A stretch of 64,000 bases of DNA from Pseudomonas asturiensis (GCF_900143095.1 NZ_FRDA01000004.1:199265-263264), one strand, 5' to 3'; positions 48,460 through 60,497 are shown, numbered from the stretch's first letter. Translations and numbers: made by a program. Notes: generated by a model from the letters alone, not told the origin.

Positions 48460-49335
48460 ATGGAAATCGGTCTGCGCGAGTGGCTGATCGTCATCGGCAT
48501 AATTGTCATTGCCGGTATTCTCTTCGATGGCTGGCGCCGTATGCGCGGCGGCAAGGGGAAATTGAAATTCAGGCTGGACCGCAGCTTCTCCAACCTTCCG
48601 GACGACGAGGAAACCACCTCCGCCGAAGTGCTGGGGCCGCCCCGTGTACTGGATACTCACAAGGAACCGCAGCTTGACGAACACGACCTGCCGTCGATGA
48701 GCGCCAGCCCGCGGGACAACGCACGCGAGAACACGCGTGAGAGCAAACGCAGCAACAGCGACAAGAAGCGCAAGGGCGAGCCGCATCAGGGCGACCTGAA
48801 CCTGGACATGGACGGCCCGAGTCTGTTCACAGGCCGCGACGACGATTTCCCGGACGACAAGCCGACCCAGACCATCACCGAAGACAAGGACCTGCCTCCG
48901 GTCGAAGAAGTGCTGGTCATCAGCGTGATCTCGCGCAGCGAAGGCGGTTTCAAGGGGCCTGCGTTGTTGCAGAACATTCTGGAGAGCGGCCTGCGTTTCG
49001 GCGAAATGGACATCTTCCACCGTCACGAAAGCATGGCAGGTAACGGCGAAGTGCTGTTTTCCATGGCCAACGCGGTCAAGCCGGGCGTGTTCGATCTGGA
49101 CGACATCGACCATTTCAGTACCCGTGCCGTGAGCTTCTTCCTCGGTCTGCCGGGTCCGCGTCATCCCAAGCAGGCATTCGACGTCATGGTCGCGGCGGCC
49201 CGCAAGCTGGCGCACGAACTGGACGGCGAGCTGAAGGATGATCAACGTAGCGTGATGACCGCACAGACCATCGAGCACTATCGCCAGCGCATCGTTGAAT
49301 TCGAGCGTCGTGCATTGACTCAGCGTCGCGGCTGA
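48460..49335 (+). CDS. zipA: Cell division protein ZipA
   Basis: ZipA anchors FtsZ to the membrane at the division site. The 291-residue protein has one N-terminal membrane segment ([20 protein letters not shown]), a charged linker rich in Asp, Arg, Lys and Pro (about 30-145) and the C-terminal FtsZ-binding domain ([20 protein letters not shown] to the end, with [20 protein letters not shown]). The order smc-zipA-ligA is the one conserved in gammaproteobacteria. Confidence 0.95.
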   Translation: MEIGLREWLIVIGIIVIAGILFDGWRRMRGGKGKLKFRLDRSFSNLPDDEETTSAEVLGPPRVLDTHKEPQLDEHDLPSMSASPRDNARENTRESKRSNSDKKRKGEPHQGDLNLDMDGPSLFTGRDDDFPDDKPTQTITEDKDLPPVEEVLVISVISRSEGGFKGPALLQNILESGLRFGEMDIFHRHESMAGNGEVLFSMANAVKPGVFDLDDIDHFSTRAVSFFLGLPGPRHPKQAFDVMVAAARKLAHELDGELKDDQRSVMTAQTIEHYRQRIVEFERRALTQRRG

Positions 49336-49361
49336 GCCTCTACCGTGTCGGCCCTGGTTGA

Positions 49362-51809
<2,448 letters not shown>

Positions 51810-51829
51810 TAATCAGGTGGTGGGAGGCG

Positions 51830-51946
51830 GCTTGCCGGCGATAGCGGCGGTGCAGTTCACATCACAGTGGGAGTGAGCTTGCTCACGAAGAGGCCAGTAC
51901 ATCCGCTGAAGAGCCATGGCTTTCACGGACACGTCCGCTCCCACGG
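51830..51946. repeat. REP cluster of three units after ligA
   Basis: GGTGGGAGGCGGCTTGCCGG (51828-51837 onward), AGTGGGAGTGAGCTTGCTCA (51867-51886) and an inverted CACGGACACGTCCGCTCCCA (51924-51943) follow the ligA stop. The block 51855-51945 is an inverted copy of the one at 39577-39680. Confidence 0.75.
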
Positions 51947-52125
51947 GGTGCAGTTCATTCGTTCTGCGGTTATCCAGTAGGATTTGTGTAACGACGAGCG
52001 CCCGCAAGCACCCTTTTGGCCCACAAAACCGCCGTTGTTCGACTGGATTCAGTTGGCCCGATAATATTTTGAACCCCTGAAGCTTCGACATGATCTAGTC
52101 CATGCAAGGCCCACGGGAGATCGCC

Positions 52126-53292
52126 ATGTATCGCTTTTTCGAGCAATTAAGTTCACGTATCACCGCGCCCTTTGTCGGTGAAACCAAACGCAACAGTAAA
52201 GTCTGGCAATGTCAGTGCGGCCAGTCGGTGTTTTTCCCCAATACCCAATGCCTGGCTTGCTCGGCAGCGCTGGGTTATCTGCCTGAGCAGGGGCGTATTG
52301 CGTCGCTGGAGCCAGGGCCTGAGCCCAGCACATGGCGCTTGAGCGATGAACTCGGCGCAGGTGTCTATCGGCGTTGTGCCAACCTCGACACGCCAGCGGC
52401 CTGCAACTGGCTGTTTCCTGCGCACAACGCGGGTGAGTTCTGCGTCGCGTGCAGCCTGAACCGGACCATTCCTGACCTGTCGATCCCGGAAAACGGCGAG
52501 CGCTGGCGCAAGGTCGAAACGGCCAAGCGCCGTCTGGTCGCGCAGTTGATATCCCTCGGCCTGAAGGTTATCCCCAAGACAGTCGATGAAGAAGCCGGGC
52601 TAGCGTTCGACTTTGTCGGCGTGGATCTGGAAGGCAACCTGCCGACCACCGGTCACGCCAATGGCCTGATCACGCTGAACATCGAAGAGGCCGACGACGC
52701 GCACCGTGAAGCGATCCGGGTGAAGATGCACGAACCCTATCGCACACTGCTCGGTCACTTCCGTCATGAAGTCGGGCATTACTACTGGGACCGGCTGATC
52801 GCCAATACGTATTGGCAGGAAAGCTATCGCAACCTGTTCGGTGACGAGCGGGCCAGCTATGCCGACGCACTGGATCACCACTATAAAAACGGTGCGCCGG
52901 ACAACTGGCAGGAAAGTTTCGTCAGCGCCTACGCCACCATGCACCCGTGGGAAGACTGGGCTGAGACCTGGGCGCATTACTTGCACATGATGGATGCGGT
53001 CGATACTGCGCTGGGCTTCGGCATGAGCGCCCGCGACATGGAACTGGACTACCAGCCGTTTCCGCTGGAGACGCTGTTCGACCCGCAACATCCAGGCGGT
53101 CCGGCGTTCCTGTCGTTCGTCAACGCCTGGATCGAACTGGCCAGCATGCTCAACGAGCTGTCGCGCAGCATGGGTCAGCCGGATTTCTATCCGTTCGTGC
53201 TGCCGCCCGCCGTCATCGCCAAGCTGCACTTCATCCATCTGGTCATCCAGGATGCCGGTGGCAAGGCGGATGAGGTATTGCAGGCGCAGTAG
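52126..53292 (+). CDS. Putative zinc-ribbon metallopeptidase
   Basis: The 388-residue protein has a two-part build. The N-terminal zinc ribbon uses CxC and CxxC (Cys29, 31, 42, 45), and a second cysteine group follows at 84, 93, 106 and 109. A peptidase-like domain then carries HEVGH (214-218) with a later Glu in DWAETWAHYLHMM, the pattern of gluzincin peptidases. This matches the family of uncharacterised putative zinc-binding metallopeptidases (Peptidase_Mx). It has no signal peptide, so it is likely cytoplasmic. The substrate is unknown. The ATG at 52126 has GGGAG upstream. Confidence 0.82.
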   Translation: MYRFFEQLSSRITAPFVGETKRNSKVWQCQCGQSVFFPNTQCLACSAALGYLPEQGRIASLEPGPEPSTWRLSDELGAGVYRRCANLDTPAACNWLFPAHNAGEFCVACSLNRTIPDLSIPENGERWRKVETAKRRLVAQLISLGLKVIPKTVDEEAGLAFDFVGVDLEGNLPTTGHANGLITLNIEEADDAHREAIRVKMHEPYRTLLGHFRHEVGHYYWDRLIANTYWQESYRNLFGDERASYADALDHHYKNGAPDNWQESFVSAYATMHPWEDWAETWAHYLHMMDAVDTALGFGMSARDMELDYQPFPLETLFDPQHPGGPAFLSFVNAWIELASMLNELSRSMGQPDFYPFVLPPAVIAKLHFIHLVIQDAGGKADEVLQAQ

Positions 53293-53316
53293 ACGTTCTG
53301 GCGGAACACCGGACCT

Positions 53317-53421
53317 TGGGAGCGGACCAGGCGATGTTCCGCCTGTCCGCGAATGCAGCAGCTCAGCTGTTGCATCTTCGTCGGGTGTAACGACCTTTTC
53401 GCGGACAAGTCCGCTCCCACA
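53317..53421. repeat. REP pair including an extended-hairpin variant
   Basis: The first unit (53318-53353) has an inserted segment, GGAGCGGACCAGGCGATGTT then CCGCCTGTCCGCGAA, and the second is an ordinary inverted unit GCGGACAAGTCCGCTCCCAC (53401-53420). Confidence 0.65.
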
Positions 53422-53563
53422 GTCTGCTCCAGAAAAGCCTCTTGTTCAGGGGTTTATCGGGCTTTGACGGGATGCGGCTTGCCGGCCATGCAGTCTTTCA
53501 GGCGACACAGGATTGACTGGGCGGGCATCTGCGCCGACACGTTGTCTTCCGCACCCGTTGGGC

Positions 53564-54076
53564 TTAGCTGCTGTAGCTGCTTTCATCCTGAAGCTTCAAC
53601 ACCAGCCGCCGTTCGAAGCCTATCCGACCGCGATAGGCTTCGCCGGTGTCTATCCAGCCCTGACCCACGTACAGCCCGATAGCGGCTGCATTGTCCGCGT
53701 CCACTGACAGCATCAGTTGCCTGATGTCCGGCCACTTCAACCCCAGCGCGGCTGGCAGCGCTTTCAAGCACACCTTGCCCAATCCCTTGCCCTGTTCGCG
53801 ACGATCGATCTGCAGCGCATGCAAGGTGGCGGTCGCGTCTTCCGATGCCCAATGCGGCAGGCATTCCCCGCGCTTGAGCATGAAAAAACCCTTGGGTATC
53901 TCGTCGACCAGCAGCACGAACCCCGCAATATCGGCGTTGGGATTGACCAGCAGGGTATTGAGCGCCGTATGGATATCGCCCGAGAACTGAATCTGTTCCG
54001 GTGCGATCTCGAGCGTTTCAAGCAGCGTGCATTGAGTGGGGGTGAGTTCTTCGTAGCTGACCAATCGAGTCTGCAT
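53564..54076 (-). CDS. GNAT-family N-acetyltransferase
   Basis: The 170-residue protein has the acetyl-CoA motif RREQGKGLGKVCLKALPAAL (Q/RxxGxG/A type) and the following strand LMLSVDADNAAAIGLYVGQGW, as in many GNAT proteins. The substrate cannot be told from sequence. Start ATG 54076 (MQTRLVSYEE); a second start 6 bases upstream exists. It has no close neighbour on its strand. Confidence 0.82.
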   Translation of the reverse strand: MQTRLVSYEELTPTQCTLLETLEIAPEQIQFSGDIHTALNTLLVNPNADIAGFVLLVDEIPKGFFMLKRGECLPHWASEDATATLHALQIDRREQGKGLGKVCLKALPAALGLKWPDIRQLMLSVDADNAAAIGLYVGQGWIDTGEAYRGRIGFERRLVLKLQDESSYSS

Positions 54077-54140
54077 GAGCAACCTGTCGGCTGATTGTGG
54101 GTAGGGGAGGCAGGTTACAGGAGGCTTCGGCTCCGATTCC

Positions 54141-54178
54141 AGCGTTGCCGCCCATCTGTGGCACAGACGGGCAACGCT
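54141..54178. other. Long stem-loop between the GNAT gene and ffs
   Basis: AGCGTTGCC...TCTGTG pairs with CACAGA...GGCAACGCT over about 17 base pairs with a small bulge. It lies about 65 bases upstream of the GNAT start and 58 bases before the ffs -10 element. There is no T run on either strand beyond a few bases. Confidence 0.5.
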
Positions 54179-54235
54179 TCAGCCCCTGTCACACAAGTGC
54201 TTGAGCCTGATCGAAATTTTTATCCGGGCCGGAGG

Positions 54236-54263
54236 TTGTAAACTCGCTCCAGACCGGTACAAT
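54236..54263 (+). promoter_or_regulatory. Sigma-70 promoter of ffs
   Basis: TTGTAA (54236-54241) and TACAAT (54258-54263) are separated by 16 bases. Transcription would begin near 54270, leaving a 5' leader of about 24 nucleotides to be removed by RNase P, as in E. coli pre-4.5S RNA. Confidence 0.65.
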
Positions 54264-54293
54264 GGCGCGGCTCGCCTACTGGTGAGCGTCGTT

Positions 54294-54408
54294 ATGGTGA
54301 CCCCATCGGTCCCCCCGCAACGATTACCCGTGAACCTGGTCAGATCCGGAAGGAAGCAGCCACAGCGGGAACATTGTGTGCCGGGGTGTGGCTGGTGGGG
54401 GCACCACC
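54294..54408 (+). ncRNA. ffs: 4.5S (signal recognition particle) RNA
   Basis: The conserved Ffh-binding core is present: a segment matching GTCAGATCCGGAAGGAAGCA with the GGAA tetraloop, and the asymmetric internal loop. The outer ends pair (TGGTGACCCCATC with GGTGGGGGCACCA), giving a stem-loop of about 115 nucleotides as in enteric 4.5S RNA. With Ffh this RNA directs membrane proteins to the Sec translocon. Exact ends are set by base pairing and may differ by a few bases. Confidence 0.92.
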
Positions 54409-54670
54409 TTAACGACTCCTCTGTCGGTCCTCGACGCAGCAATAACCTCCAGAATCAACCTCCAGAATCCTGTCTCTCCAAAAGCCTTATTCCCGAATGT
54501 TTCGTCGATTCCGTTCAATCGGCAAATTAATCTGAACGCTCAAGCCATCAGGCCACCTAAAACCCTACGCGTCGCTTGAAACCGTGTTACGGCAAGGGGC
54601 ATATCAAGTCGCTGCGGGTGTCAAAGGCTTTTCGGTCGGGCGTCTCGCAGCAATGCAGCCGGGGGGCCGA

Positions 54671-55795
54671 ATGGAACATGACATCATCCTCTTTTTCACA
54701 GACTCACAATTTCTGGGTATTTCGCTGGCGAACTGGATTCTGGCTATCGTCGCATCGACGCTGAGCTTCGTCCTGGTTCGTGGGGCTATCGGGTTTGTGC
54801 TGCGAAAGATCCGCACACGCTCGTCGGCGCCCAATGCGCACTTGAGTTACATCGCTGTCGAGGTGCTGTCCGGCACCAGCAATACGCTGTTATTGCTGGC
54901 CTCGTTGTTGATCGGGGTCGGCATGCTCGATCTGCCGGAGCGCTGGCTCGGGCGGGTCAGCAGCCTCTGGTTCGTGGTCGCGGCCTTGCAGGTCGGGCTC
55001 TGGGCGAACCGCGCGATAGCGCTGGCGTTGTACCGCTATTTCGCCCGTCACAGCACCACCAGCACGTTTCAGGGCAGTGCGCTGGCGACCTTGAGCCTGT
55101 GGGGCGCGAAGGTCCTGCTGTGGGCCACGGTGCTGATGGCAATGCTGTCCAATGTCGGGGTGAACATCACGGCGTTCGTCGCCAGCCTTGGCGTGGGCGG
55201 CATCGCCGTGGCGCTGGCGGTGCAGAACATTCTCGGCGACGTATTCGCCTCGTTATCCATTGCCGTGGACAAGCCGTTCGAGATCGGTGATTTCATTGTG
55301 GTGGGCGCGCTGTCGGGCACAGTCGAGCATGTCGGCCTGAAGACCACACGCATCCGCAGCCTGGGCGGCGAGCAGATCGTCATGGCCAACGCCGACATGA
55401 TCGGCAGCACCATTCAGAACTACAAGCGGTTGCAGGAACGTCGCATCGTCTTCGATTTCAGGCTGACCTATGACTGCTCGGCAGACCAGGTGCGCGAAGT
55501 GCCAAAGAAAGTCGAAGAGATCATTCGCAGTCAGGAAAACGCCCGGTTCGACCGCTCGCATTTCCGCAGCTTTGGCGAGACGTCACTGGAGTTCGAGACG
55601 GTCTACATCGTGCTCGACCCCAGTTATAACGTTTACATGGACGTGCAGCAGGCGATCAATCTGGACATCATGGAGGCGTTTGCCGACATGGATGTGCGCT
55701 TCGCCTTTCCGTCACGCACGGTGTACGTCGCGTCCTTGCCGCCGTCCAGAGCGTCACAGCTGACCGCGCTGGAGGCGCAAAACGCCCACGCCTGA
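54671..55795 (+). CDS. MscS-family mechanosensitive channel
   Basis: The protein has 374 residues from the ATG at 54671 (MEHDIILFFTD), preceded by GGGGGG; ATG 54653 is an alternative. About four or five membrane segments occupy the first 200 residues. The pore-lining motif GGIAVALAVQNILGDVFASL and the beta-domain motifs KPFEIGDFIVVGALSGTVEHVGLKTTRIRSLGG are typical of the MscS superfamily (YnaI/MscM-like rather than MscS itself). Such channels open on osmotic downshift. Confidence 0.88.
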   Translation: MEHDIILFFTDSQFLGISLANWILAIVASTLSFVLVRGAIGFVLRKIRTRSSAPNAHLSYIAVEVLSGTSNTLLLLASLLIGVGMLDLPERWLGRVSSLWFVVAALQVGLWANRAIALALYRYFARHSTTSTFQGSALATLSLWGAKVLLWATVLMAMLSNVGVNITAFVASLGVGGIAVALAVQNILGDVFASLSIAVDKPFEIGDFIVVGALSGTVEHVGLKTTRIRSLGGEQIVMANADMIGSTIQNYKRLQERRIVFDFRLTYDCSADQVREVPKKVEEIIRSQENARFDRSHFRSFGETSLEFETVYIVLDPSYNVYMDVQQAINLDIMEAFADMDVRFAFPSRTVYVASLPPSRASQLTALEAQNAHA

Positions 55796-55803
55796 TGCTG
55801 GCG

Positions 55804-57489
55804 TCAGGCCTTGTGGTGGTTCGAGAACTGCAAGGCGTTGGTCAGATCGCCCATGGGTTGCTGCCCGCGGGCGATCATCGCGTCGTCGCGGCGCTTGAGG
55901 CCGTCAAGTTTTTCCAGGCCATGCACGCGGGTGATCAAGCGCAGGATCGAGGCGGTGTCGTAGACCGTGTGGTCAACCGTGCCTTTACGGGCGAACGGTG
56001 AGATGACCAGCGCCGGGACCCGGCTGCCAGGGCCGAAGCGGTCGCCCTTGGGCGGCGCAACGTGGTCCCACCAGCCGCCGTTTTCGTCGACCGTTATCAC
56101 GATCACCATGTTCTCCCACTGCGGGCTGTTGCGCAGCACTTTGACCACGCGGTCGATGTGCCGGTCACCCGATGCGACGTCGGCATAACCGGCGTGCATG
56201 TTCAGGTTGCCCTGGGGTTTATAGAACGTGACCGCAGGCAGCTTGCCGGCCTCGGCATCAGCCAGAAAACGGTTAGTGCCCGACTCATCGCCCAGCCCGC
56301 CGTCACGCAGCCTGCGTTTGCGCTCGGCCGGATTCTGCGGGCCTTGCTGCGTAAAGTAGTTGAACGGCTGGTGATGGTATTGAAAGTTGGGGATCTTCGG
56401 GATGCCGGTGGAATCCTTGAACTCGTCCAGCGTGACTTGCCAGGCACCCGCGTACCACGCCCAGTCGATGTCCTTTTTCGACAGTTTGTCACCAATGTGC
56501 TCGTGGCTCTGCGGCACCAGTACGTTGGCCAGATCCGGTTTGGAGTAATCAGGATTCTGCGGGTCGCGCAGCCAGGTGGGCCAGTAAGGCGGGGCCAGGG
56601 TGTTGACCGCGAAGCCGTCCGGGGTAATGGCGCTGGGGCCGAACTGTGGCGGCCCTTCCATGGCGCTGGCGGGAGACTTTTCCAGTGGTTTGAGTCGCGG
56701 GTCTTGCGGATTGTCACTCTGCAGCGTCGCGATCTGCGATTTGGCGGGCGAGTTGGCGGCGTCGGGATAGATCGGCGCAGTCGCTGAAATCAGGTACTGG
56801 TGGTTGAGAAAAGACCCCCCGAAAGCACCCTGAAAGAAGTTGTCGCACAGCACGAATTCCTTCGCCACGTCCCACAGGCGCAGCGAGTATTGAGTCTGCG
56901 CGTAGTTGCCCATGGTCAGGCCGCCCGAGTCGGCCCAGGCCACGAAACGATCATTCTTGCCTTCGTTGATCTGCATCTGGTTCTGATAGAACACGTGCCA
57001 CAGGTCGCGGGTGACCAGGCTCAGCGGCAGGTCTTCCTTATTTGGCCCTTTGAGCGGGAAGGGCGCATTGGGGAGGTTTTCCTGAAACTGCACGCCAGCC
57101 GGGTAGGTCACGCCGTCAACGGTCTGCGGCCCGACCTGCAGCACGCCACCCCAGGCGGGCGGCAAGGTGCTTAGCAGGCTGCCATCGCGGTCGCGTTGTT
57201 GATAGTCGGCAGGCTTGAGTGCTGACAAGGGTTTTTCCACACCGGGAAAATCGCCGAACAGGTTATTGAAGCTGCGGTTTTCCGCGTAGATCACCACCAC
57301 CGTCTTGACGTTATCGCGCAGCGCCTTGTCCAGCGCCGCACCGGTCAGGTGCTTTTCGGCAGAAACGGGGGGCTTCTCGCCGGCGGTCACATAACTGCTA
57401 AGGGTTACGCCTGCGCCCAGCGCTGCCATGCCGCCCAGAAAGCGACGACGGCTGGGGTTGGTCGTGGGGTCGTCGGGTCTGTCGGTCAT
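55804..57489 (-). CDS. Tat-exported acid phosphatase/phospholipase C-family protein (AcpA-like)
   Basis: The 561-residue protein starts with a twin-arginine signal (SRRRFLGG at 13-20, then a hydrophobic stretch) and belongs to the phosphoesterase family of AcpA and bacterial phospholipases C. The N-terminal metal-site region is [20 protein letters not shown], with the usual Asn-Arg-Ser-Phe motif, and a later metal motif is [18 protein letters not shown]. It is likely periplasmic and acts on phosphate monoesters; the exact substrate is not clear. ATG 57489 follows the pattern better than TTG 57495. It is convergent with the MscS-type gene, with stops 8 bases apart. Confidence 0.88.
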   Translation of the reverse strand: MTDRPDDPTTNPSRRRFLGGMAALGAGVTLSSYVTAGEKPPVSAEKHLTGAALDKALRDNVKTVVVIYAENRSFNNLFGDFPGVEKPLSALKPADYQQRDRDGSLLSTLPPAWGGVLQVGPQTVDGVTYPAGVQFQENLPNAPFPLKGPNKEDLPLSLVTRDLWHVFYQNQMQINEGKNDRFVAWADSGGLTMGNYAQTQYSLRLWDVAKEFVLCDNFFQGAFGGSFLNHQYLISATAPIYPDAANSPAKSQIATLQSDNPQDPRLKPLEKSPASAMEGPPQFGPSAITPDGFAVNTLAPPYWPTWLRDPQNPDYSKPDLANVLVPQSHEHIGDKLSKKDIDWAWYAGAWQVTLDEFKDSTGIPKIPNFQYHHQPFNYFTQQGPQNPAERKRRLRDGGLGDESGTNRFLADAEAGKLPAVTFYKPQGNLNMHAGYADVASGDRHIDRVVKVLRNSPQWENMVIVITVDENGGWWDHVAPPKGDRFGPGSRVPALVISPFARKGTVDHTVYDTASILRLITRVHGLEKLDGLKRRDDAMIARGQQPMGDLTNALQFSNHHKA

Positions 57490-57711
57490 GGCCAATACCT
57501 GTCTGAATTAAGTGTTACCAAAGATTTCAGGCGAGCGTATCGATGCAATATGACGGTATTGCTACAGCGCGAACAGCGTTCCGGGGTGAAAACCTTTTAA
57601 GGAAGCGGTGAATTCGTTCTTCGCACCACAATAAACCGGACACCGGATGCAATTTTGTCCCTGCTCGGCTAGCATTGGCGGTCTTCCGCTTACCAGTCGC
57701 GACGGTTTTCA

Positions 57712-59889
57712 ATGAGTTATCAGGTTCTTGCACGTAAATGGCGTCCGCGCTCGTTCCGCGAAATGGTCGGCCAGACACATGTGCTCAAGGCCCTGATCAA
57801 CGCGCTGGACAGCCAGCGCCTGCATCACGCCTATCTGTTCACCGGTACACGTGGCGTTGGCAAGACCACCATCGCGCGCATCATCGCCAAGTGCCTGAAC
57901 TGCGAAACCGGCATTACCTCGACGCCCTGCGGCACCTGTTCGGTGTGCATGGAGATCGATGAAGGCCGTTTCGTGGACCTGATCGAGATCGACGCCGCCA
58001 GCCGCACCAAGGTCGAAGACACCCGCGAACTGCTGGACAACGTGCAGTACGCGCCGAGTCGCGGGCGCTTCAAGGTCTACCTGATCGACGAAGTGCACAT
58101 GCTGTCTAGCCACTCCTTCAACGCCTTGCTCAAGACGCTTGAAGAGCCGCCGCCCTACGTCAAATTCATCCTGGCAACGACCGATCCGCAAAAGCTGCCG
58201 GCGACCATCCTCTCGCGCTGCCTGCAGTTCTCCCTGAAGAACATGACGCCGGAACGTGTGGTCGAGCACCTGACCCATGTGCTGGGTGTCGAGAATGTGC
58301 CATTCGAAGACGACGCGCTGTGGCTGTTGGGGCGCGCCGCGGACGGCTCGATGCGCGATGCCATGAGCCTGACCGATCAGGCGATTGCCTTCGGTGAAGG
58401 CAAGGTCATGGCCGCCGATGTGCGCGCCATGCTCGGTACGCTGGATCATGGTCAGGTGTTCGATGTGCTGACGGCGCTGCTGGAGGGCGATGCCCGTGGC
58501 GTGCTCGAGGCCGTGCGGCATCTGGCCGAGCAGGGGCCTGACTGGAACGGCGTGCTGTCGGAAATCCTCAACGTCCTGCACCGCGTGGCGATTGCCCAGG
58601 CATTGCCTGAAGGTGTCGACAACGGGCATGGCGACCGTGATCGTGTGCTCGCTCTGGCGCAGGCGCTGCCAGCCGAAGACGTGCAGTTCTATTACCAGAT
58701 GGGTCTGATCGGTCGGCGTGATCTGCCCCTGGCCCCGGACCCGCGTGGCGGTTTCGAGATGGTTCTGCTGCGCATGCTGGCGTTCCGGCCTGCTGACAGT
58801 GAAGACGCGCCGAGGCAGCCGCTAAAGCCAGTGGGGATCAGCCAGGCCACGGTTGATTCCCGCAAGGCAGTGGCCGATGCGACACCTGTTGCATCGGTGG
58901 CCTCCCGACCGCCTGTGATGGCGGCACCTGATCCGGCGTTTGAGGCGACGGTACCCGCGCCCGAACCTATCAAGGCTGCCCCTGTAAAACCTGCACCTGA
59001 GCCGGAACAGCCAGCGCCTGCCGAAGACATCGACCTGCCATGGAACGAGCCCAAGGCGCCTGTTGCCGAGGCGACGCCTGAGCCCGCTGCGCAACCTGCC
59101 GAAGCGCCGGTGGCCGAGCCGGTCCTGGAGACCCTTGGCGAACAACCTGACCTCACGCCCATGCCCACGCCTGCACCGGCCAGCCCCGTGCCGGACGCGC
59201 CGCAGATCGAGGAGCAACAGGCACAGCAGCAGGCCCCGGAAGAGCCACAGCCGGTTGCCGAGCAGGCGGTCACGCCTGCCATGCTCGAAGCCATACCGGA
59301 TGCTGCTTACCTTTCAGCACCCATGGACCGCGACGATGAGCCGCCGCCGGACGACGACTACGTCGAGCCGGATGTCGACATCGACCCGGCCTCGTATAGT
59401 TATCTGGATGAACTGGCGCACGAGAGCGTCAGTGAAGCCGAACCGGTCGAACCCGAGCCGACCCCGGCGGCGATGCCCGCCACGGGCCTCGCACTGGAAT
59501 GGCTGGACATGTTTCCCGGCTTGCCCATCTCGGGCATGACCGGCAGTATCGCCGCCAACTGTACGCTGATGGGCAAGGAGGGCGATCACTGGTTGCTGCA
59601 CCTGGACCCGGCGCACAGCGCGCTGTTCAACGCGACTCAGCAACGTCGTCTGAACGATGCGTTGAACCAGTTCCTGGGGCGCACGATCAATCTGTCTATC
59701 GAGCTGATCAAGCCCGAGCAGGAAACCCCTGCCCAGGCCGCATCGCGTCTGCGTGCCGAGCGCCAGCGCCAGGCCGAGGCTTCGATTCATGCCGACCCGT
59801 TCATCCAGCAGATGCTGCAACAGTTTGGCGCGATGATTCGAGAGGATACGATCAAGCCTGTGGACGCTCCGGCAGCACAGGCTCAATAA
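57712..59889 (+). CDS. dnaX: DNA polymerase III tau (and gamma) subunit
   Basis: DnaX is the ATPase of the clamp loader that opens the sliding clamp and holds the polymerase core together. The 725-residue protein has Walker A GTRGVGKTT, a four-cysteine zinc module (CLNCETGITSTPCGTCSVC), sensor and Walker B motifs (KVYLIDEVHMLS) in domains I-III (to about 365), then a Pro/Ala/Glu-rich linker of about 200 residues and a C-terminal tau domain that binds DnaE and DnaB. No A-AAA-AAG slippery heptamer is visible, so the E. coli way of making gamma may be absent here. Confidence 0.95.
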   Translation: MSYQVLARKWRPRSFREMVGQTHVLKALINALDSQRLHHAYLFTGTRGVGKTTIARIIAKCLNCETGITSTPCGTCSVCMEIDEGRFVDLIEIDAASRTKVEDTRELLDNVQYAPSRGRFKVYLIDEVHMLSSHSFNALLKTLEEPPPYVKFILATTDPQKLPATILSRCLQFSLKNMTPERVVEHLTHVLGVENVPFEDDALWLLGRAADGSMRDAMSLTDQAIAFGEGKVMAADVRAMLGTLDHGQVFDVLTALLEGDARGVLEAVRHLAEQGPDWNGVLSEILNVLHRVAIAQALPEGVDNGHGDRDRVLALAQALPAEDVQFYYQMGLIGRRDLPLAPDPRGGFEMVLLRMLAFRPADSEDAPRQPLKPVGISQATVDSRKAVADATPVASVASRPPVMAAPDPAFEATVPAPEPIKAAPVKPAPEPEQPAPAEDIDLPWNEPKAPVAEATPEPAAQPAEAPVAEPVLETLGEQPDLTPMPTPAPASPVPDAPQIEEQQAQQQAPEEPQPVAEQAVTPAMLEAIPDAAYLSAPMDRDDEPPPDDDYVEPDVDIDPASYSYLDELAHESVSEAEPVEPEPTPAAMPATGLALEWLDMFPGLPISGMTGSIAANCTLMGKEGDHWLLHLDPAHSALFNATQQRRLNDALNQFLGRTINLSIELIKPEQETPAQAASRLRAERQRQAEASIHADPFIQQMLQQFGAMIREDTIKPVDAPAAQAQ

Positions 59890-59950
59890 CTGACGGCACG
59901 GCGCTTTATGCGCTGCGCAAACGAACCATCCATATTCGAGGAGATATCCC

Positions 59951-60277
59951 ATGATGAAAGGTGGCATGGCTGGCCTGATGAAGCAGGCCCAGCAAATGCA
60001 GGAAAAAATGGCCAAGATGCAGGAAGAACTGGCCAACGCAGAAGTGACCGGCCAATCGGGCGCTGGCCTGGTGAGCGTGGTCATGACCGGTCGTCATGAC
60101 GTCAAGCGCATCAACCTGGATGACAGCCTGATGCAGGAAGACAAGGAAGTGCTGGAAGACCTGATCGCCGCCGCCGTCAACGACGCGGTACGCAAGATCG
60201 AACAGGCCAGCCAGGAAAAGACCGCTTCCATGACCGCTGGCATGCAACTGCCGCCGGGCATGAAGCTGCCGTTCTGA
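59951..60277 (+). CDS. ybaB: YbaB/EbfC nucleoid-associated protein
   Basis: The 108-residue protein is a standard YbaB: a Met/Gly/Gln-rich N-terminus ([20 protein letters not shown]), the core [19 protein letters not shown] and a Met/Pro-rich tail. It binds DNA as a dimer. It starts 61 bases after dnaX with GAGGAG before the ATG. recR, which follows this gene in most gammaproteobacteria, is not next in this window. Confidence 0.94.
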   Translation: MMKGGMAGLMKQAQQMQEKMAKMQEELANAEVTGQSGAGLVSVVMTGRHDVKRINLDDSLMQEDKEVLEDLIAAAVNDAVRKIEQASQEKTASMTAGMQLPPGMKLPF

Positions 60278-60297
60278 CGGCTGCTGTTGCGGGTATC

Positions 60298-60327
60298 AAT
60301 GCCAGGCCATGTGCCTGGCATTTTTTT
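60298..60327 (+). terminator. Intrinsic terminator of dnaX-ybaB
   Basis: A perfect 9-bp stem AATGCCAGG / CCTGGCATT with a 7-base loop is followed by a run of T to 60327. It closes the transcript 21 bases after the ybaB stop. Confidence 0.85.
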
Positions 60328-60390
60328 GGGTTTTAAATCGCGTCGATGTGTTCATCAAAAAACACGTACACACCTGGAGATGAAGCTTCT

Positions 60391-60497
60391 TGTGGAGCGG
60401 ACCGGGCGGCGTTCCGTTTGTCCGCGAAAAGGCCGGTACATCCGACAAATATTCAGCGACTGAAATACAGTATTCGCGGACGAGTCCGCTCCCACGA
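60391..60497. repeat. REP pair including an extended-hairpin variant
   Basis: GTGGAGCGGACCGGGCGGCG then TTCCGTTTGTCCGCGAAAAG (60392-60431) is the same elongated variant as at 53.3 kb. An inverted ordinary unit TTCGCGGACGAGTCCGCTCC follows (60472-60491). Confidence 0.65.

Noticed and set aside
54201..54530. Open frames over the ffs region
   Set aside because: The sequence is explained by the 4.5S RNA and its promoter; these frames have no ribosome sites.
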